Shown: one piece after another, positions 43,238 to 54,729 of the stretch | Position numbering within the stretch: position 1 is the stretch's first letter | How the letters are laid out: every line of letters starts with the position of its first letter | Assembly: GCA_014529385.2 (NCBI GenBank) | Contig: CM043960.1 | Span: forward strand, 124,723,543-124,787,542 | Direction: 5' to 3' | DNA from: Adiantum capillus-veneris | Lineage: Eukaryota > Streptophyta > Polypodiopsida > Polypodiales > Pteridaceae | DNA: 64,000 nt | The notes under the pieces: model-generated | What the model saw: the letters and a program-made list of their open reading frames with translations, nothing else | The model's database searches: none | What the model was told of the DNA's origin: nothing | Translations under genes and position numbers: made by a program

Positions 43238-44460
43238 ATGCATCTGCGCTCTGGTCGTGTGCTAGAGATGGAGCAACTAGAGAGAATTTCGACTTACGCG
43301 AATTCTCAATATCCACCTACTTTAGGTTCCGGGCCCTCGGCGGGGACCCAAGGTAGTGCAAACCAAGACCCGAACATAGCGGCTAGTGACTCTTCCTCTG
43401 ACTACGACGTCATGGAGGGTTTCTCAATGCCTAATCCTGATAGCTCAAGCCAAGACATGCATGCCATGGGCCCGCGGTCTGGGCCGAGCGTGCTAAACCG
43501 CGTGAAGGAAACCTTTAGTAGAGCCACTCGCTCCGAACATGGAGCTAATGATGTAAATGAGGGGGGTGGGGAAGTAAATTCTCCATTCGTGACCAACATA
43601 GACCCTATACCCTTAGAGAATGTGCACGTGAATACTTCATTCACTGCACCTCCTGACTCTTCAGAGTTATTTCCCTCCGAGGTCATTTTACCCGATGATA
43701 GAAGCCTTGCTGAAGTGCAAGAGGTTGAGCGATATATCCTTGCAGCAAGGGAAAAGGAAATTGAGAGCTTACGCAAGGCGGAGTAACGAAGAGAGTTAAA
43801 AGCGAAAGCCCCTATGTCAATATCCTTGCTAAGAGAGCAATCGAGTGCTCCTGACTTAGCAACCGTGAAACCATGGCTGAAGAAGATTTTGATTCAGGTG
43901 AAACCATGGAGACCAAAACGACCACTAAGATAGAAACCAACAAGGAAGATCTTCATGAGCCACAATGGCCAGGATCCAAGAAGAAGGTAGGAACTTATCC
44001 AAACCCTACAAAGGAGATTGAGCGAGTCAAGCAATTAAGGAGTTTGGTAGAAGATACCCAAAGGGGTCTAGAACCAGCACATAGGCAAATCCAGATTACA
44101 GACACCGTGTTCCCTACGCAACAACAACCTCACCAAGTCCATAGACCCTTAGCCATACCTAGTGTCATCCAAGAAGAAAGTGACTTAAAGTCATGGGAAA
44201 GTGGGCGTACTCACTTCTTGATGGAAAGAATGTTTACAGAGGGACTACTTGATCCTATCGAAGAAATGGAGATCCCATCTTCCCCACGTCAAGGGACTCA
44301 AGGCCAAAAGGTGCCGTTAAACATTGCCAAATTGATGGATTTCATGTCTTCACAAGTTAGAACCACCATCATGTCCAAACTATATAAAGACCCTGAGCTA
44401 GTCTCAGCTCTTTGAGCCTTCCTCAATGGAGAACTGAAGTTTGGGCTACCACAATTTGCT
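43238..44460 (+). pseudogene. gag (element F)
   Basis: It starts MHLRSGRVLEMEQLERISTY, the MHLRSG opening common in this branch. The first frame stops at 43786. A second frame from about 43873 (MAEEDFDSGETMETKTTTKI) runs into EIERVKQLRSLVEDTQRGLE, VPLNIAKLMDFMSSQVRTTI and KLYKDPELVSAL before a TGA at 44413-44415 and FLNGELKFGLPQFAQ. No CCHC knuckle is seen. The homologous start in F2 (61266, minus) confirms the N-terminus. One frameshift and two stops break it. Confidence 0.75.
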
Positions 44461-44463
44461 CAG

Positions 44464-45126
44464 ATGGATGGAGCTGGGGAGATGCCAACAAAGGAGGAAC
44501 ACTTAGATCCACAACCCAACCTAGATGAGAACCTTGTTATAGAAATACCTATTAACAAGTTGGGACAATACTTTGAGGGTGATGAATCCAATGCGACCAT
44601 ACCAATCACTATTAAGGGATTAAATGTGAAGGGAATCCTTGATGGTGGCGTTGGGGTTAGCAATGTGACTAAAAATTGCTGGGAAACTATGGGAAGACCT
44701 CACCTTGCGACCACAACCATAGTAGTGAAGATGGCCAAGGGGTCTATTGTTAAACCTATTGGGATGCTAGAAGATCTCAAGATCAAGGTCTTTGGACATA
44801 AAATAAGGATTACCTTCATTGTTATGGATTTCTCCAAACACACTATGGCATTGGAGATGATCTTAGGACGTCCTTTCATGAGGGAAGCAAAAATGGTGTA
44901 TGACTGGTCTAAAAACCATGTCTACCTGCAGTTCCAAGATTCTGTCATTCGAGTGGATCTTGTGACGGGTCGAGCACATCCTCTAGGAAACAGGTTTATG
45001 ATTGATCATAGATCTGACACCACAGTTCACTCGGCCCCATTGCAGTATTGTTACACGTGTAAAGCGGACACTGATGTTGGGGAAGATTCTCCTTATATGG
45101 ATGTACTACCTGGGATGACTGAGTAG
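44464..45126 (+). pseudogene. First retropepsin (element F), active site altered
   Basis: Following gag in the same frame, the domain reads PITIKGLNVKGILDGGVGVS, KMAKGSIVKPIGMLEDLKIK and MALEMILGRPFMREAKMVYD. These match the protease of Athila/Tat polyproteins. The active-site D[TS]GA is DGGV here, so the Thr or Ser next to the catalytic Asp is lost. A TAG ends it at 45124-45126. Confidence 0.85.
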
Positions 45127-46098
45127 GACAATGTGGATTGGGTCCACCTAGAAGTAACCATAGACACTTGGGGAAATAGGGGGATGACCTGGGTAACACC
45201 TGAGGGTGATGAAATGCCACCACTTGTACCCTTAAACATGCTAGAAGCAATGCATATAGCTTTTGATAACCTACAAGATGAAAGTTTGACTGGCATAAGA
45301 ACCAGTAGTGCCTCACAAGACTATAGCCCACGCGATTTGGGGTCAGAATCATTAGTTGAAATTGACTCTGAGGACGAAGAATCTGAGTTAAATCTTAGTG
45401 CAAATGTGGGTACAAACCATTCAGGGCCCAGTGGTAACCTAGATGATAATCTATCCAAGGGAGCAGAAGATACAAGTAGTGATTCATCTGGTGACTCTTC
45501 ACTAGAGATCGGCTGTAATCGAGAATTAAACAAGAAGAGTAAGAGATATAAGAGGCGACGATATCGAGCAAATGTGCATGCTAGAATAAATGAAAAGAAA
45601 TCTACCGCAGAATGGCTTAATTATATAAGGGCATGTGATGCTCATCGGAAGTTGGTAGATAATTGGGGTGAATACCTTCAAAGCGTTATGTGGTGTAGCC
45701 CACAACCCATTGACATCGCACAATTAGAGGCTACTGAGAAGCCAAAGTTGAGCCGTACCGTAAGGAGATGACAAAATCGAGAGTTAGCTCAACAACAAAA
45801 GGAATCGGAAGTGAAATCACTATCCACAGAACAACAGGACCCCACAAACTTACACCCTGCACCTGAACATTTCAAATCCTATACCACAGAGGAACGTAAG
45901 GTTGTGTATACAAAGGCTCAAAGAAAGCCTATCGATGGGAGCAATGGAGTCTATGACAGTCCAGCGATAGTTAAGGAAATAGAGTTAGCAGACCCAGGAG
46001 AAGAGTCTAAACCTGTTTTCATTGCCCAAGATCTGAAAGAGACTGAGGAGTGTGTACTTAAAGAACTTCTCAAGGAATTCAGGGATATATTTGCCTGA
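45127..46098 (+). pseudogene. Protease-RT linker (element F)
   Basis: About 320 codons in the same frame, with a TGA near 45769-45771 and another at 46096-46098. It is acidic and Ser-rich (LVEIDSEDEESELNLSANVG), then basic (NKKSKRYKRRRYRANVHARI), and ends LKELLKEFRDIFA just before RT. No domain is recognised. The stop after FA sits where TGG (Trp) is usual in such elements. Confidence 0.65.
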
Positions 46099-47455
46099 AC
46101 ATATCATGATATGAAAGGTGTTCCACCTTCCGTGGTGCAACACACAATCCCCATGAATAGCATGGCTAAACCGGTTCAGCAACTACCCTACCCAATGAAT
46201 CCTAAATATGCAAAAATCGTTCAAGAAGAGATTGAAAAGCTTGTGGAATGCGGATTCATATACCCTATTGAGCACTCAGAATGGGTGTCTCCAATAGTAA
46301 TTGTGCCAAAGAAGAATGGGAAACTCAGAGTGTGCATGGATCTTAAGAAGGTCAATGCCACCACTAGGAGGGACCATTACCCCTTGCCATATTTAGAATA
46401 TGTGCTTGAAAGAGTTGCAGGGAAGGAAGCTTATAGCTTTTTAGATGGGTACTCTGGATACAATCAAATCACAATTGCGTTGGAGGACCAAGCTAAAACA
46501 GCCTTTATAACCGAATTTGGAGTGTTCGCATTTCGTGTTATGGCTTTTGGCTTAACCAATGCCCCTGCTACCTTTCAAAGATTAATAAACACTGCTTTTA
46601 GAGAATATTTGAGGGGTTTTGTGAAGCTTTCTTAGATGACCTTTGTGTTTATTCCTCTTGGAAAGAACATCTATCATGCTTACGAAAAGTGTTTGAGAAG
46701 TGTATATTGTATCGCATCTCTTTAAACCCTTTCAAATGCCAATTATGGGTTAAACATGGAGTCATTTTAGGGCATATAGTGTCGAAAAATGGGATTTCCA
46801 CAAATGAGGGCAAAATTAAATCCATTGCTGAATTGCCACCACCTACAAACTATAAAGGAGTTCAAAGGTTCATGGGCCATGTTGGTTATTACCGACGGTT
46901 TATTTTAAACTTTGCCGAGATAGCTCATCCTTTGTACAAGCTTCTTATTGAGTTCCAATGGACTGCGGAGTGTGACCATGCTTATGAGTCATTCAAAAAG
47001 ACCTTGACTAGCGCTCCTATTCTACGAGTGCCCAATTGGAATGTAAATTTTCATGTGTATATTGATGCATCGAACTTTGCTATTGGGTGTGTTCTAGCTC
47101 AACCAGGAGAACATAAACTGGACTACCCCATTAGCTTTGCAAGTTGTCAATTGAATTATGCCGAGAGAAACTACACTACTACAAAGCGAGAAGGTTTAGG
47201 TATGATTTATGTAGTGAAGAAATTTGGCTACTACCTTCTGGCCCCAACAAGTTTGTGTTCTATGTTGATCATCAAGCCTTGTTGTATCTAGTAAATAAAC
47301 CTTGTTCCACGGGAAGAATTACACGATGGTTGTTAATTCTCCTTGAGTTTGATTTTACCGTTGTGGTGAGACCTTGTAAAAGACACGTCATGGCGGATCA
47401 TTTGTCTCGCATACCCAATGGTGAAGCCCCTACTGGAGTCGATGATGAGTTGTGA
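46099..47455 (+). pseudogene. Reverse transcriptase-RNase H (element F)
   Basis: RT landmarks are EIEKLVECGFIYPIEHSEWV, VCMDLKKVNATTRRDHYPLP, YSFLDGYSGYNQITIALEDQ and [21 protein letters not shown] one-base shift near 46620 leads to the catalytic FLDDLCVYSSW box at about 46640-46672, then LGHIVSKNGISTNEGKIKSI and FMGHVGYYRRFI. RNase H follows (VYIDASNFAIGCVLAQPGEH, ERNYTTTKREGLGMIYVVKK), with a second shift near 47240 to FVFYVDHQALLYLVNKP and HVMADHLSRIPNGE. Confidence 0.9.
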
Positions 47456-48842
47456 GTTGCCCCATACTTCTCTATTCCTAGTCGAAACCATACCTGAATG
47501 GAGTAAGAAGATTGTGAACTTTCTAGTTAATGGTTTTCCACCCAAAGAGCTTCGTAAAGACATAGCTCAAAAACTGTTAAAAGAATGCGAACCTTACTCT
47601 CTCATTGCAGGAACTCTCTACAGGCTAGGGAAGGATGATATTCTTAGACGTTGTGCCCGTGAGGATGAGTATTTATACATACTGCAAGAAGCCCACATGG
47701 ATATAGCCGGAGGACATTTCTCAGGGGAACTAACAGCTAGAAAGGTGTTGCAATCAGGTTATTGGTGGCCAACCTTATTTAAGGATGCATCACTTTTTGC
47801 AAAAGGATGTGATGAATGCCAACATTACAAGATCACACAACGAAAGGATAGGATGCCCTTACATCCTATTAAAGTGACTCAACCATTTGAAAAATGGGGT
47901 TTGGACTTTGTAGGCCCAATTAGTCCGGCAGCTCGTAGCACTCAATCTCGATATATTATCGTTGCCACTGACTATGTGACAAAGTGGGCGGAAGCCAAGG
48001 CGACACGTAAGGCCGATGGGAAATCAACTGCCAAGTTTCTCTTTGCGAACATTATTACAAGATTTGGTTGTCCCTTTGAGATTGTTAGTGACAATCGTAC
48101 TCATTTTATAAATGGAGTAATAAAAGAACTCACTACCAACTTTATGATAGCTCACCATAAGTCCACACCTTATTATCCACAAGCAAATGGCCAAGCTGAG
48201 AGCACCAACAAGACCTTAATCTCTATCTTGACCAAAACGGTGGAAGCTCATCGCACAGACTAGGATTTAAAGCTTACATCAGCTCTATGGGCTTATCGTA
48301 CTCCGTACAAAGTTGCCATTAACTGCACACCATTCAAGATGGTGTATGGCCAAGAAGCGGTTATGCCATGGAAGTTTGTCGTTAGTCTTCGAGTAGCCTC
48401 TCAAGAAGGTTGGGATGGTAACCCCTTAGTTGAGCGATTATATATCCTTGAAAGGCTAGATGAATAGAGGCAATTAGCTGTGCAAAATGCACTTGTGGAG
48501 AAAGATAGGAGGAAGAAATGGTTTGACCGTCATCTAAAGAACAAAGATATCAATGTTGGTGATAAAGTCCTTATGTATGGAGTGTGTAACGAAAAGAAAA
48601 AGTTGAAATATGCGCGAAAAAGACCATATAGAGTATGTGAGATCACCCCACAAAGAACCATTCGTGTGGAGACTCTTGATGGAGTTGAAACCATAGGATT
48701 CCTCAATGGGAGCAAATTTAAAAGATACTATGATCCTTTAAGCCAAGAGGAGCTACGTGCCATCCATACAAAAAAGGCAGCCAAGGCACAAAAAGAATTG
48801 AAGAAGATACAAGCTCAAGCTGAGGCTAAGGAGCGACAATAA
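47418..48842 (+). pseudogene. Integrase (element F)
   Basis: HHCC end: HMDIAGGHFSGELTARKVLQ and CDECQHYKITQR. Core: WGLDFVGPISPAARSTQSRY, FEIVSDNRTHFINGVIKELT and STPYYPQANGQAESTNKTLI, retaining the D, D and E catalytic residues, although the usual DNGTHF is DNRTHF. TAG codons at about 48261-48263 and 48465-48467 split the tail. The tail reads ALWAYRTPYKVAINCTPFKM, WFDRHLKNKDINVGDKVLMY and RPYRVCEITPQRTIRVETLD. The frame runs on into the next domain. Confidence 0.9.
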
Positions 48843-49406
48843 CGCATAAGACGAAAACGAGAGGCTAACCTTGGAGTCACACATGCATTCCACATTGAAA
48901 CCGACTAGGATTGGTTGGACTCTGACACACCTTTACGATACCCTATTGAGCTAAACAGCACCTATGGAAAAGTGCTATATAACGCCTTATTGGACACGGG
49001 TGCTAAATATAATCTACTATCATATGGGGTGTGGTGTCAGTTAGGGAAGCCACCTCTATCTGAGAGTATTATCCAAGTCAAGGGTGTCAACAAGAAAAAA
49101 ACTGCGGTTTTTGGAATTTGGCACACTTCTGTCAATTATGACAATGGGGTTGTAGCTCAAGATTTTTTGGTCATGCCTATTGGAACTATGGAGGGTAGTA
49201 TAAACCTAGGACGCACGTGGATGATAGCCACCAAATTCACTATTGATTGGGGGACAGGGGGTGTCACAACACAGAAACCAACTCTTAGCCCTGCCACTCA
49301 AGCCATAGTCCCTGAGATATTGTCTCTTAAGGAAATAAAACCCAAAACATTGCATGTCCAAGAGGTTGAACCATATGTCCCCATAGCCCAACTCTCTAGA
49401 GCTTGA
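48843..49406 (+). pseudogene. Second retropepsin-like domain after integrase (element F)
   Basis: In the same frame as integrase, past a TAA at about 48840-48842 and a TAG near 48906, lies a protease-like domain. It reads LNSTYGKVLYNALLDTGAKY and NLLSYGVWCQLGKPPLSESI, with the flap-like QVKGVNKKKTAVFGIWHTSV, then VVAQDFLVMPIGTMEGSINL and GRTWMIATKFTIDWGTGG. The catalytic DTGA is intact, unlike that of the first protease. The order (ligand strand, DTGA, flap region, LGRxW) matches retropepsins. A protease after integrase is unusual for gypsy elements. It could be a duplicated protease or a captured clan AA domain; its role is unknown. Confidence 0.72.
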
Positions 49407-50105
49407 ACTGATGTACCTGAAATAAAGCTTGAGACACACAAGACCCATCCCAATATAACAAAGAAAACATACAAGTGGGTCCGTAAAGCTTCTTTAGCAA
49501 TTATAGCCAGTACTAAAAGACAGGAGTTTTGTAAGAGACGTCCCATTCGCCCCAAGAAATGTAAAGAAACGTTGCGTTGGATTCCTACTATTGGAAGCCC
49601 AAGGCTACTATGAGGAAATGATAAAATCTGGGTGCCAAAACGTAAATTGTGCTCTTACTTGTCACCGGGCCCATGTGAGCTCAATCCTGTGGCTCCAAAA
49701 CGAATCGAAGATCATGGAAAGGAAAAAATCACGGAATGTTACACACCCGCTCTAGAGCTAGTTTGGGTACCAAAGAAAGAACAATTTGTTCCACCTAGCT
49801 CAGGAACACGGAAATCAAATGAAGCTTCTTGCTCTTCATGTAGTTCCTATACGGAAATAGAAGCTTCGACACAACCTCCACCTACCATTGTACATATCCA
49901 TACAAGCAAGAAAGAGTTTGCACCTCCCGTTGTAAGTTCACCACCTACAACAATGTTGCAAATAAAATCATGGGAGAGTACCTTATCACCCTTGCAACTA
50001 GATGAAACGCATAGGGTGGTAAAAAACTATTGGTTAAAGCTTTCACCTATAACAACTTGGAACAACTGGTTTCAAAGGGTGACGACATCATTTCAAACGG
50101 TATGA
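49407..50105 (+). pseudogene. C-terminal tail of element F polyprotein
   Basis: The frame of integrase and the second protease continues after TGA 49404-49406 and a further TGA near 49612. It reads KKTYKWVRKASLAIIASTKR, CKETLRWIPTIGSPRLL, KRKLCSYLSPGPCELNPVAP and TPALELVWVPKKEQFVPPSS to a stop at 50105. No domain is recognised. Its frame conservation over 230 codons, broken only by stops, suggests it was translated in the parent. Confidence 0.5.
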
Positions 50106-50352
50106 TCTACCCAAGGAAGGGGGGAGTGTTTGCTGACAGTCATCATTCACTCACTCCCCTCTCAACCTTTCTCCCTGAATTCTTAATCTCCAATCTTAGG
50201 GAATGTATATATAAATCCTCATACTCACAAAAACAAGATAAAAAAGTAAAAGAGCAAGAGCCATAGCACAAAATCACAAAAACACATTATGCACAAGAAC
50301 ACGACCCTTGTAATATTTGCACTCTAACCATCATCTATTTGCGTGTACCGAT

Positions 50353-50775
50353 ATGGCTAGTACGCTAGAGTCATCCACTCCTGCCTTGGGTGAGAGGTAC
50401 CCTCGTTACTTTTCACAAATGTTCCACACGGTCTTTCCGGTGCTTGCATGTGAATGGGATTTGGTAGGTACGCTAGCATGTGAGAGGAATTTCGAGGAGT
50501 TAGAATGGCTGATACATCTCTTGACCACGACTGACCCATACTTAGTAGAGAGCGTTTCTCCCATTGCACAAGCCTATCCTTTTGACCAAGATGACTATAG
50601 GCGTCTAGTGACCTTCTTAGTAAACATGGGTACCTATGATGGAGAAGAAGATTTACATGACTACACGGATGGCACATATGGTCTTATGGATGATGACTTT
50701 GTTTATCTCGACGATGAGGATAGGGGTTTAGCCTTGGGGTTTCCCCCCAATCTCTACAATATCCTATTCCCTTGA
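50353..50775 (+). CDS. Extra 3' ORF of element F, 140 aa, unknown
   Basis: An uninterrupted frame opens MASTLESSTPALGERYPRYF and ends GFPPNLYNILFP. It is acidic, especially the last 50 residues (DLHDYTDGTYGLMDDDFVYL). A start 36 bp upstream (50317) is possible. It lies between pol and the 3' LTR, where Athila-type elements often carry an extra ORF. I see no signal peptide or membrane segment, so it is not an obvious env-like protein. Confidence 0.45.
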   Translation: MASTLESSTPALGERYPRYFSQMFHTVFPVLACEWDLVGTLACERNFEELEWLIHLLTTTDPYLVESVSPIAQAYPFDQDDYRRLVTFLVNMGTYDGEEDLHDYTDGTYGLMDDDFVYLDDEDRGLALGFPPNLYNILFP

Positions 50776-52154
50776 CTCTCTAGGGGGAGTGCAAATAATT
50801 AGGTTAGGGTTCCTTATGTTTTTTTGTTGTGTTCAATAAGTGTTGGTACGTTTTCTCACTGATGTGCCTCCTAGAGGTATTCTTTGTGTTTCTTAGTGTG
50901 TACAGGAACGTGTTGCTGTTGTTAGGATTTGGACCTTCATGGGATCTTTCTCTCGTTCACACTTCAAATCAAGCGCGACCATCAACACAAACAGGTGTTT
51001 CTTGTCCATTAGCATTACCCCTTATCTTTTTTGCATCTATGTTTGTCTGCTTTGATTGTGATTGGTAGCATAATATTTAGTGCCTTTGTTTAGCACCAAA
51101 CATTAAATTCAATGTATTTTTTTGTCATAATCACTTTTCTAGGCTTAAAAATCAAGCAGTCTGACTAAGCTAGTTTGACCAAGCTAGGTGTTAGAGATCT
51201 TCTCTTAATACCATGGGGAATGCCTTCCTAATAATCAATGGTTACTTAGGTTCTTAATCCGATTTAGGCAGCATTGTGTGAAATGTACTAGGGCTTTCTA
51301 GTGGGCTTAGTCCCTATTGACCTTTAGCTTAAGTATTATAAAGGGAGTTTACTAGTGTGATGAGTCTCGGGAGGGAACCGTGTTATATGACGCCCCAAAG
51401 TTACAAAATTAAAATGCTGAAAACGAACAAACAAAAGAAAATAAAAAAATAAAAAAAATCAAAGTGCCACAATGTAAAATCTTAAGCTGGAAGAGAAATC
51501 TCAGCTTGATTTGGTACTTCACTCACATGTATCGCCTATGGTACTAGAGCCCTAGAGGTTCCCAATGTGGGCGCTTTTCCTTGAAAAGCAAAAAACCCAA
51601 GGCATACAAAATAAGCACACACATCAAAATTGAATCACTGTGAAAAGACTTTGGGGGGTCAAAGAAAAAGTAATCAATCAGGCGATGATTTCATGAGAAA
51701 TTCCTTTTATTGTAGCTTAACTACAAGGTCTTCTAGGTATAGCCTCTAGTCAGCCCTCGAACATGAAATACTTGGTGCTCGCGATTAAACAACTTAATTG
51801 ACCATAGAAAATTAAGAAACTTATCCATGGTATTAATAGTCGATCTCTAGTGCCTTTCGATCGTTAAATTAGCGACCCCATACTTGTTTAATTTTTTACA
51901 TTTACATCTGTTTATGCATTTGATTATATTGCAATTTAATCTTTATTGCTGACAAATGGTTTAAAATTCTGTTACCAATCACATTGTCTGCCTACAACTA
52001 CATATGCTTTTTAATTCTATATGAGAATGTAATTACTGTGCCACTGTTGTTGGATTTTGCAGTGACTGAAGAAGGCTAAGGACATTCATCTCAAATGCTC
52101 TTCCACCTCGACGAACGAGCTTCAACTCAATAGCTTACGAGGACAGAATCTACA
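50776..52154 (+). other. 3' untranslated region of element F
   Basis: AT-rich with no supported gene. It may include regulatory sequence for the element. Confidence 0.5.
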
Positions 52155-52169
52155 TCAAGAAGGGGGGCA
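52155..52169 (+). promoter_or_regulatory. Polypurine tract (element F)
   Basis: CAAGAAGGGGGGCA ends directly at the TG of the 3' LTR. Confidence 0.8.
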
Positions 52170-52731
52170 TGTTAGCCCTCACGGCTCACAGACACCGTAT
52201 CACCTACGAAGGACGTTGTATTATTTACTTGGTAGAGTCAGGTACCGGGCTTGTCGGTCCAATAGGAAAAGGGTAAGAGTGATCGTCGATGAGAGGCGCA
52301 CTCTAACTGAAACATTCAAGGGATTAGTTGGCTAAGCATGGGCCCCCAAGTGTGAATGGGACGAGCTCATATAAAAGTCAACTAAACCTAAAATTCACTC
52401 ATTCTCTCATTTGTGCAATTGAAGAGTGCTCTTGCTCCATCTCCATCTTCTTCTTCTTCATCTCCATGCGTGTGTATGCGTGAGAGAGAGAGAGAGAGAG
52501 AGCATTGCGACGGCACGACGGCGGCGAGGCGGTTGAGCGCAGCGTAGCGGCGTCTCCCTCTTCTTCACGGTGAGGAATCCTCCACAACAAGAAGCGTAGA
52601 GCGGTGAGTGACACACCAACGCCATCTTTGAGATTACTAGTTTAGGCTTGTTGTGTGCTTGGAGCCATTTGTGGCTCGCACACTGTGTATTGGCAAGTTC
52701 CTTGCATTGACACGTGCGACATACGCGTACA
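52170..52731 (+). repeat. 3' LTR of element F (562 bp)
   Basis: It starts TGTTAGCCCTCACGG and ends CGTACA. It lacks the (GT)n run of the 5' LTR. TGGCC follows. Confidence 0.92.
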
Positions 52732-52748
52732 TGGCCTGAACCCTAACA

Positions 52749-53000
52749 TTCTCCCACTTGAAGGGCCAATGTGGCCCAAGTAGCCCATGTATGTACGTTT
52801 GTACAATTGGAAGCAATCCTATGGCTTCTCCCTACACCCATCATCTCCATGCAATGTGTAAACCGCTCGGAGGGTATGCTCTATGTGAGAGTATCTACAG
52901 GGTTATTATCCATATGAACCTTGACTAGCTCAATGTGCTAGCCAATATGTCTCGTATCACATGATAACGGACTTTTATGTGTTTTGACTTGGAGTGAAGT
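52749..53000 (-). pseudogene. Copia RNase H C-terminus (element G)
   Basis: The minus strand reads SKSKHIKVRYHVIRDILAST, then after a shift VKVHMDNNPVDTLT, a stop, and SIPSERFTHCMEMMG. This is the end of a Copia RNase H directly upstream of its purine tract and LTR. The left LTR of element H cuts it at 53001. Confidence 0.82.
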
Positions 53001-53669
53001 TGTAATGAGAATGGCCTATGAACTTTGAGAATAGCAGAATTAAGAGAATTAGAGTGAGCATTTTTGTGAGATCACTTTGAGAACATAGAGGGTGAACTTA
53101 ATTGATGGTAGCAACATAAACATAGTGCTTAATTAACTTGGCATGAACAATACTTTTGCAAGAGAGAGAGTATTAGAGAACATGACAATGGTTGAGGACC
53201 GGATTTACTTGGAGTCGATCTCCCCTCCAAAAAGCGTCTGTATTATAGATTCTCTTATCAAGAGAGACTTGGTACGATACAGTCGTTGTGTTCCTTGTGA
53301 CCCTTGGGATGCTATGAAGTTGGAAAGCTTCATGCATCACGAGCATAACATAAAATTTTCAAAAAGCATTAACTATCCCAAGCCTCAGTGCCAAGGCCTC
53401 AAACACCTGGGAAGGTGGAGAGAGCTAGCGGGGAATGAGGGTAGGGAAGAGGAAGAAGAATCATCCATAGGAGAAAAAAATAGTTCCTCACTTATCATCA
53501 CTCTTCTTGCTTAGCATAGTAATGAAGATGAAGAAGATGACACAGCTTAAGCATTGAAGCATGGCTCTTGGTTGGATTTGCATTCCATAGCCAAGATTGT
53601 TGGTGTATGCTCTCAACTTCTCAACAAGCTTGGAGAAGGAGATGGAGCTCTTGCACTTTGCACTTCACA

Positions 53670-53729
<60 letters not shown>

Positions 53730-54729
53730 ATACCCCCCCCCTCTCAAGCTTGGTCCACCTCTCTCTCTCTCTCTCTTATTATTTAATTATATCATTTGGA
53801 TATGTGTCCTCTTTTTCCTCTTTGAGAGAAAGAACTTAATATTTATTTTTATGGGTTGGATTTGCATTCCATAGCCAAGAGTTGTTGGTGTAGGCCTCTA
53901 CTTCTCAATGCTTGGAGAAGGATATGGAGTTCTTCTTGCACACATAAGTTGTGTGTGTCTGTGTGTGGCAATGATTTAGAGTAAAATGCAGCCATTTCCC
54001 TCATCTTGGTCGACCCCTCTTGCTATTTGCTCATGCTGGCATCCTATTGGCTCCTGCAAAGCTTAGCCAATGACAATTTAGAAGCATAATTGTTAGTCTT
54101 GTGACATGTGTCCCCCTTTCCCCTTTTGTGAGAGCCTTAGGTAATTAAATAATTCAATTAAACTCTCATTGGAACTCTTAGTCTTCTAGCCAATAGGAAT
54201 CAAGCAAGCCATTATGCTGCTGAATGCTCATTTGACCCCTTGGTAGACTGTCCAATAGTCTTCTAGGGAACTTAATTTCTATTGGTTCTTTTATCAAGAA
54301 TTTTTAAATTGATTAGACTAAATTTACTCTAGCCTAATTCTCATTGGTCCACCTCTATGGCCATCCAATAGGATTTGAGGGGAGATTGGGGGCAACTGGC
54401 TTAGGAGCCTGACATGTGTCCAGTATGCCCTTTGAGTAAAGGGGGAGCCTTGGAGAGTGTGTTTGTGTGTGTTTCTCTCTCATCCCCTACTAAAAGGGCT
54501 TGCCCCCTCCTTCCTAGGGATGTGGGAAGACTTTTTAGTCTTCCCACATGACCATCCAATTTTCCCCTTGCTTTGGCCATTGGATAACTGAGTTAATTTT
54601 TGGAACCTTAGCCTATGGAAGTCTTAATGGAGCTAAACCTTAGGTCTTTTAAGCCCCATTGAAGCACATTGCTCTTTTATAGACTGCCCCCCTTTGAATC
54701 CCTATTTTTCCTCCTTTGGATCCCTGACA
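53001..54729 (-). repeat. 3' LTR of element H (inner edge inferred)
   Basis: On the plus strand it starts TGTAATGAGAATGGCC; a likely end is GATCCCTGACA at 54729. A (GA)n run (53676-53722) and a CT-rich run follow each other. Segments of the unit are repeated, such as TTGGATTTGCATTCCATAGCC at 53573 and 53860. The inner edge is uncertain because no good purine tract follows. Confidence 0.6.

Larger units (their letters stand above)
41857..52736 (+). mobile_element. Element F: complete Athila/Tat-like gypsy retrotransposon, TSD TGGCC
   Basis: LTRs at 41862-42462 and 52170-52731 flank a 9.7-kb interior, and TGGCC borders both outer ends (41857-41861 and 52732-52736). The primer-binding site is complementary to tRNA-Asp and the RT has LDGYSGYNQI, features of the Athila/Tat branch. 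The order is gag, protease, long linker, RT, RNase H, integrase, a second protease-like domain, a tail, an extra ORF, purine tract and LTR. Stops occur throughout, mostly explained by TGG, CGA or CAA changing to stop codons. It is inserted in the LTR of a minus-strand Copia element. Confidence 0.93.
41300..52748 (-). repeat. Copia LTR (element G, minus), split by element F
   Basis: The left part ends GGCCAGTTGGCC at 41861 and the right part continues TGGCCTGAACCCTAACA at 52732-52748. On the minus strand the LTR starts TGTTAGGGTTCAGG. A TATA-like CTATAAAAGG lies at about 41598-41589. The purine tract GGCCCTTCAAGTGGGAGAA follows the right edge, as for a minus-strand Copia element. The left limit of the LTR is not defined; it may include the (GA)n tract. 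Confidence 0.6.

Noticed and set aside
50353-50775. Env-like protein in element F
   Set aside because: No signal peptide, transmembrane segment or processing site is visible.
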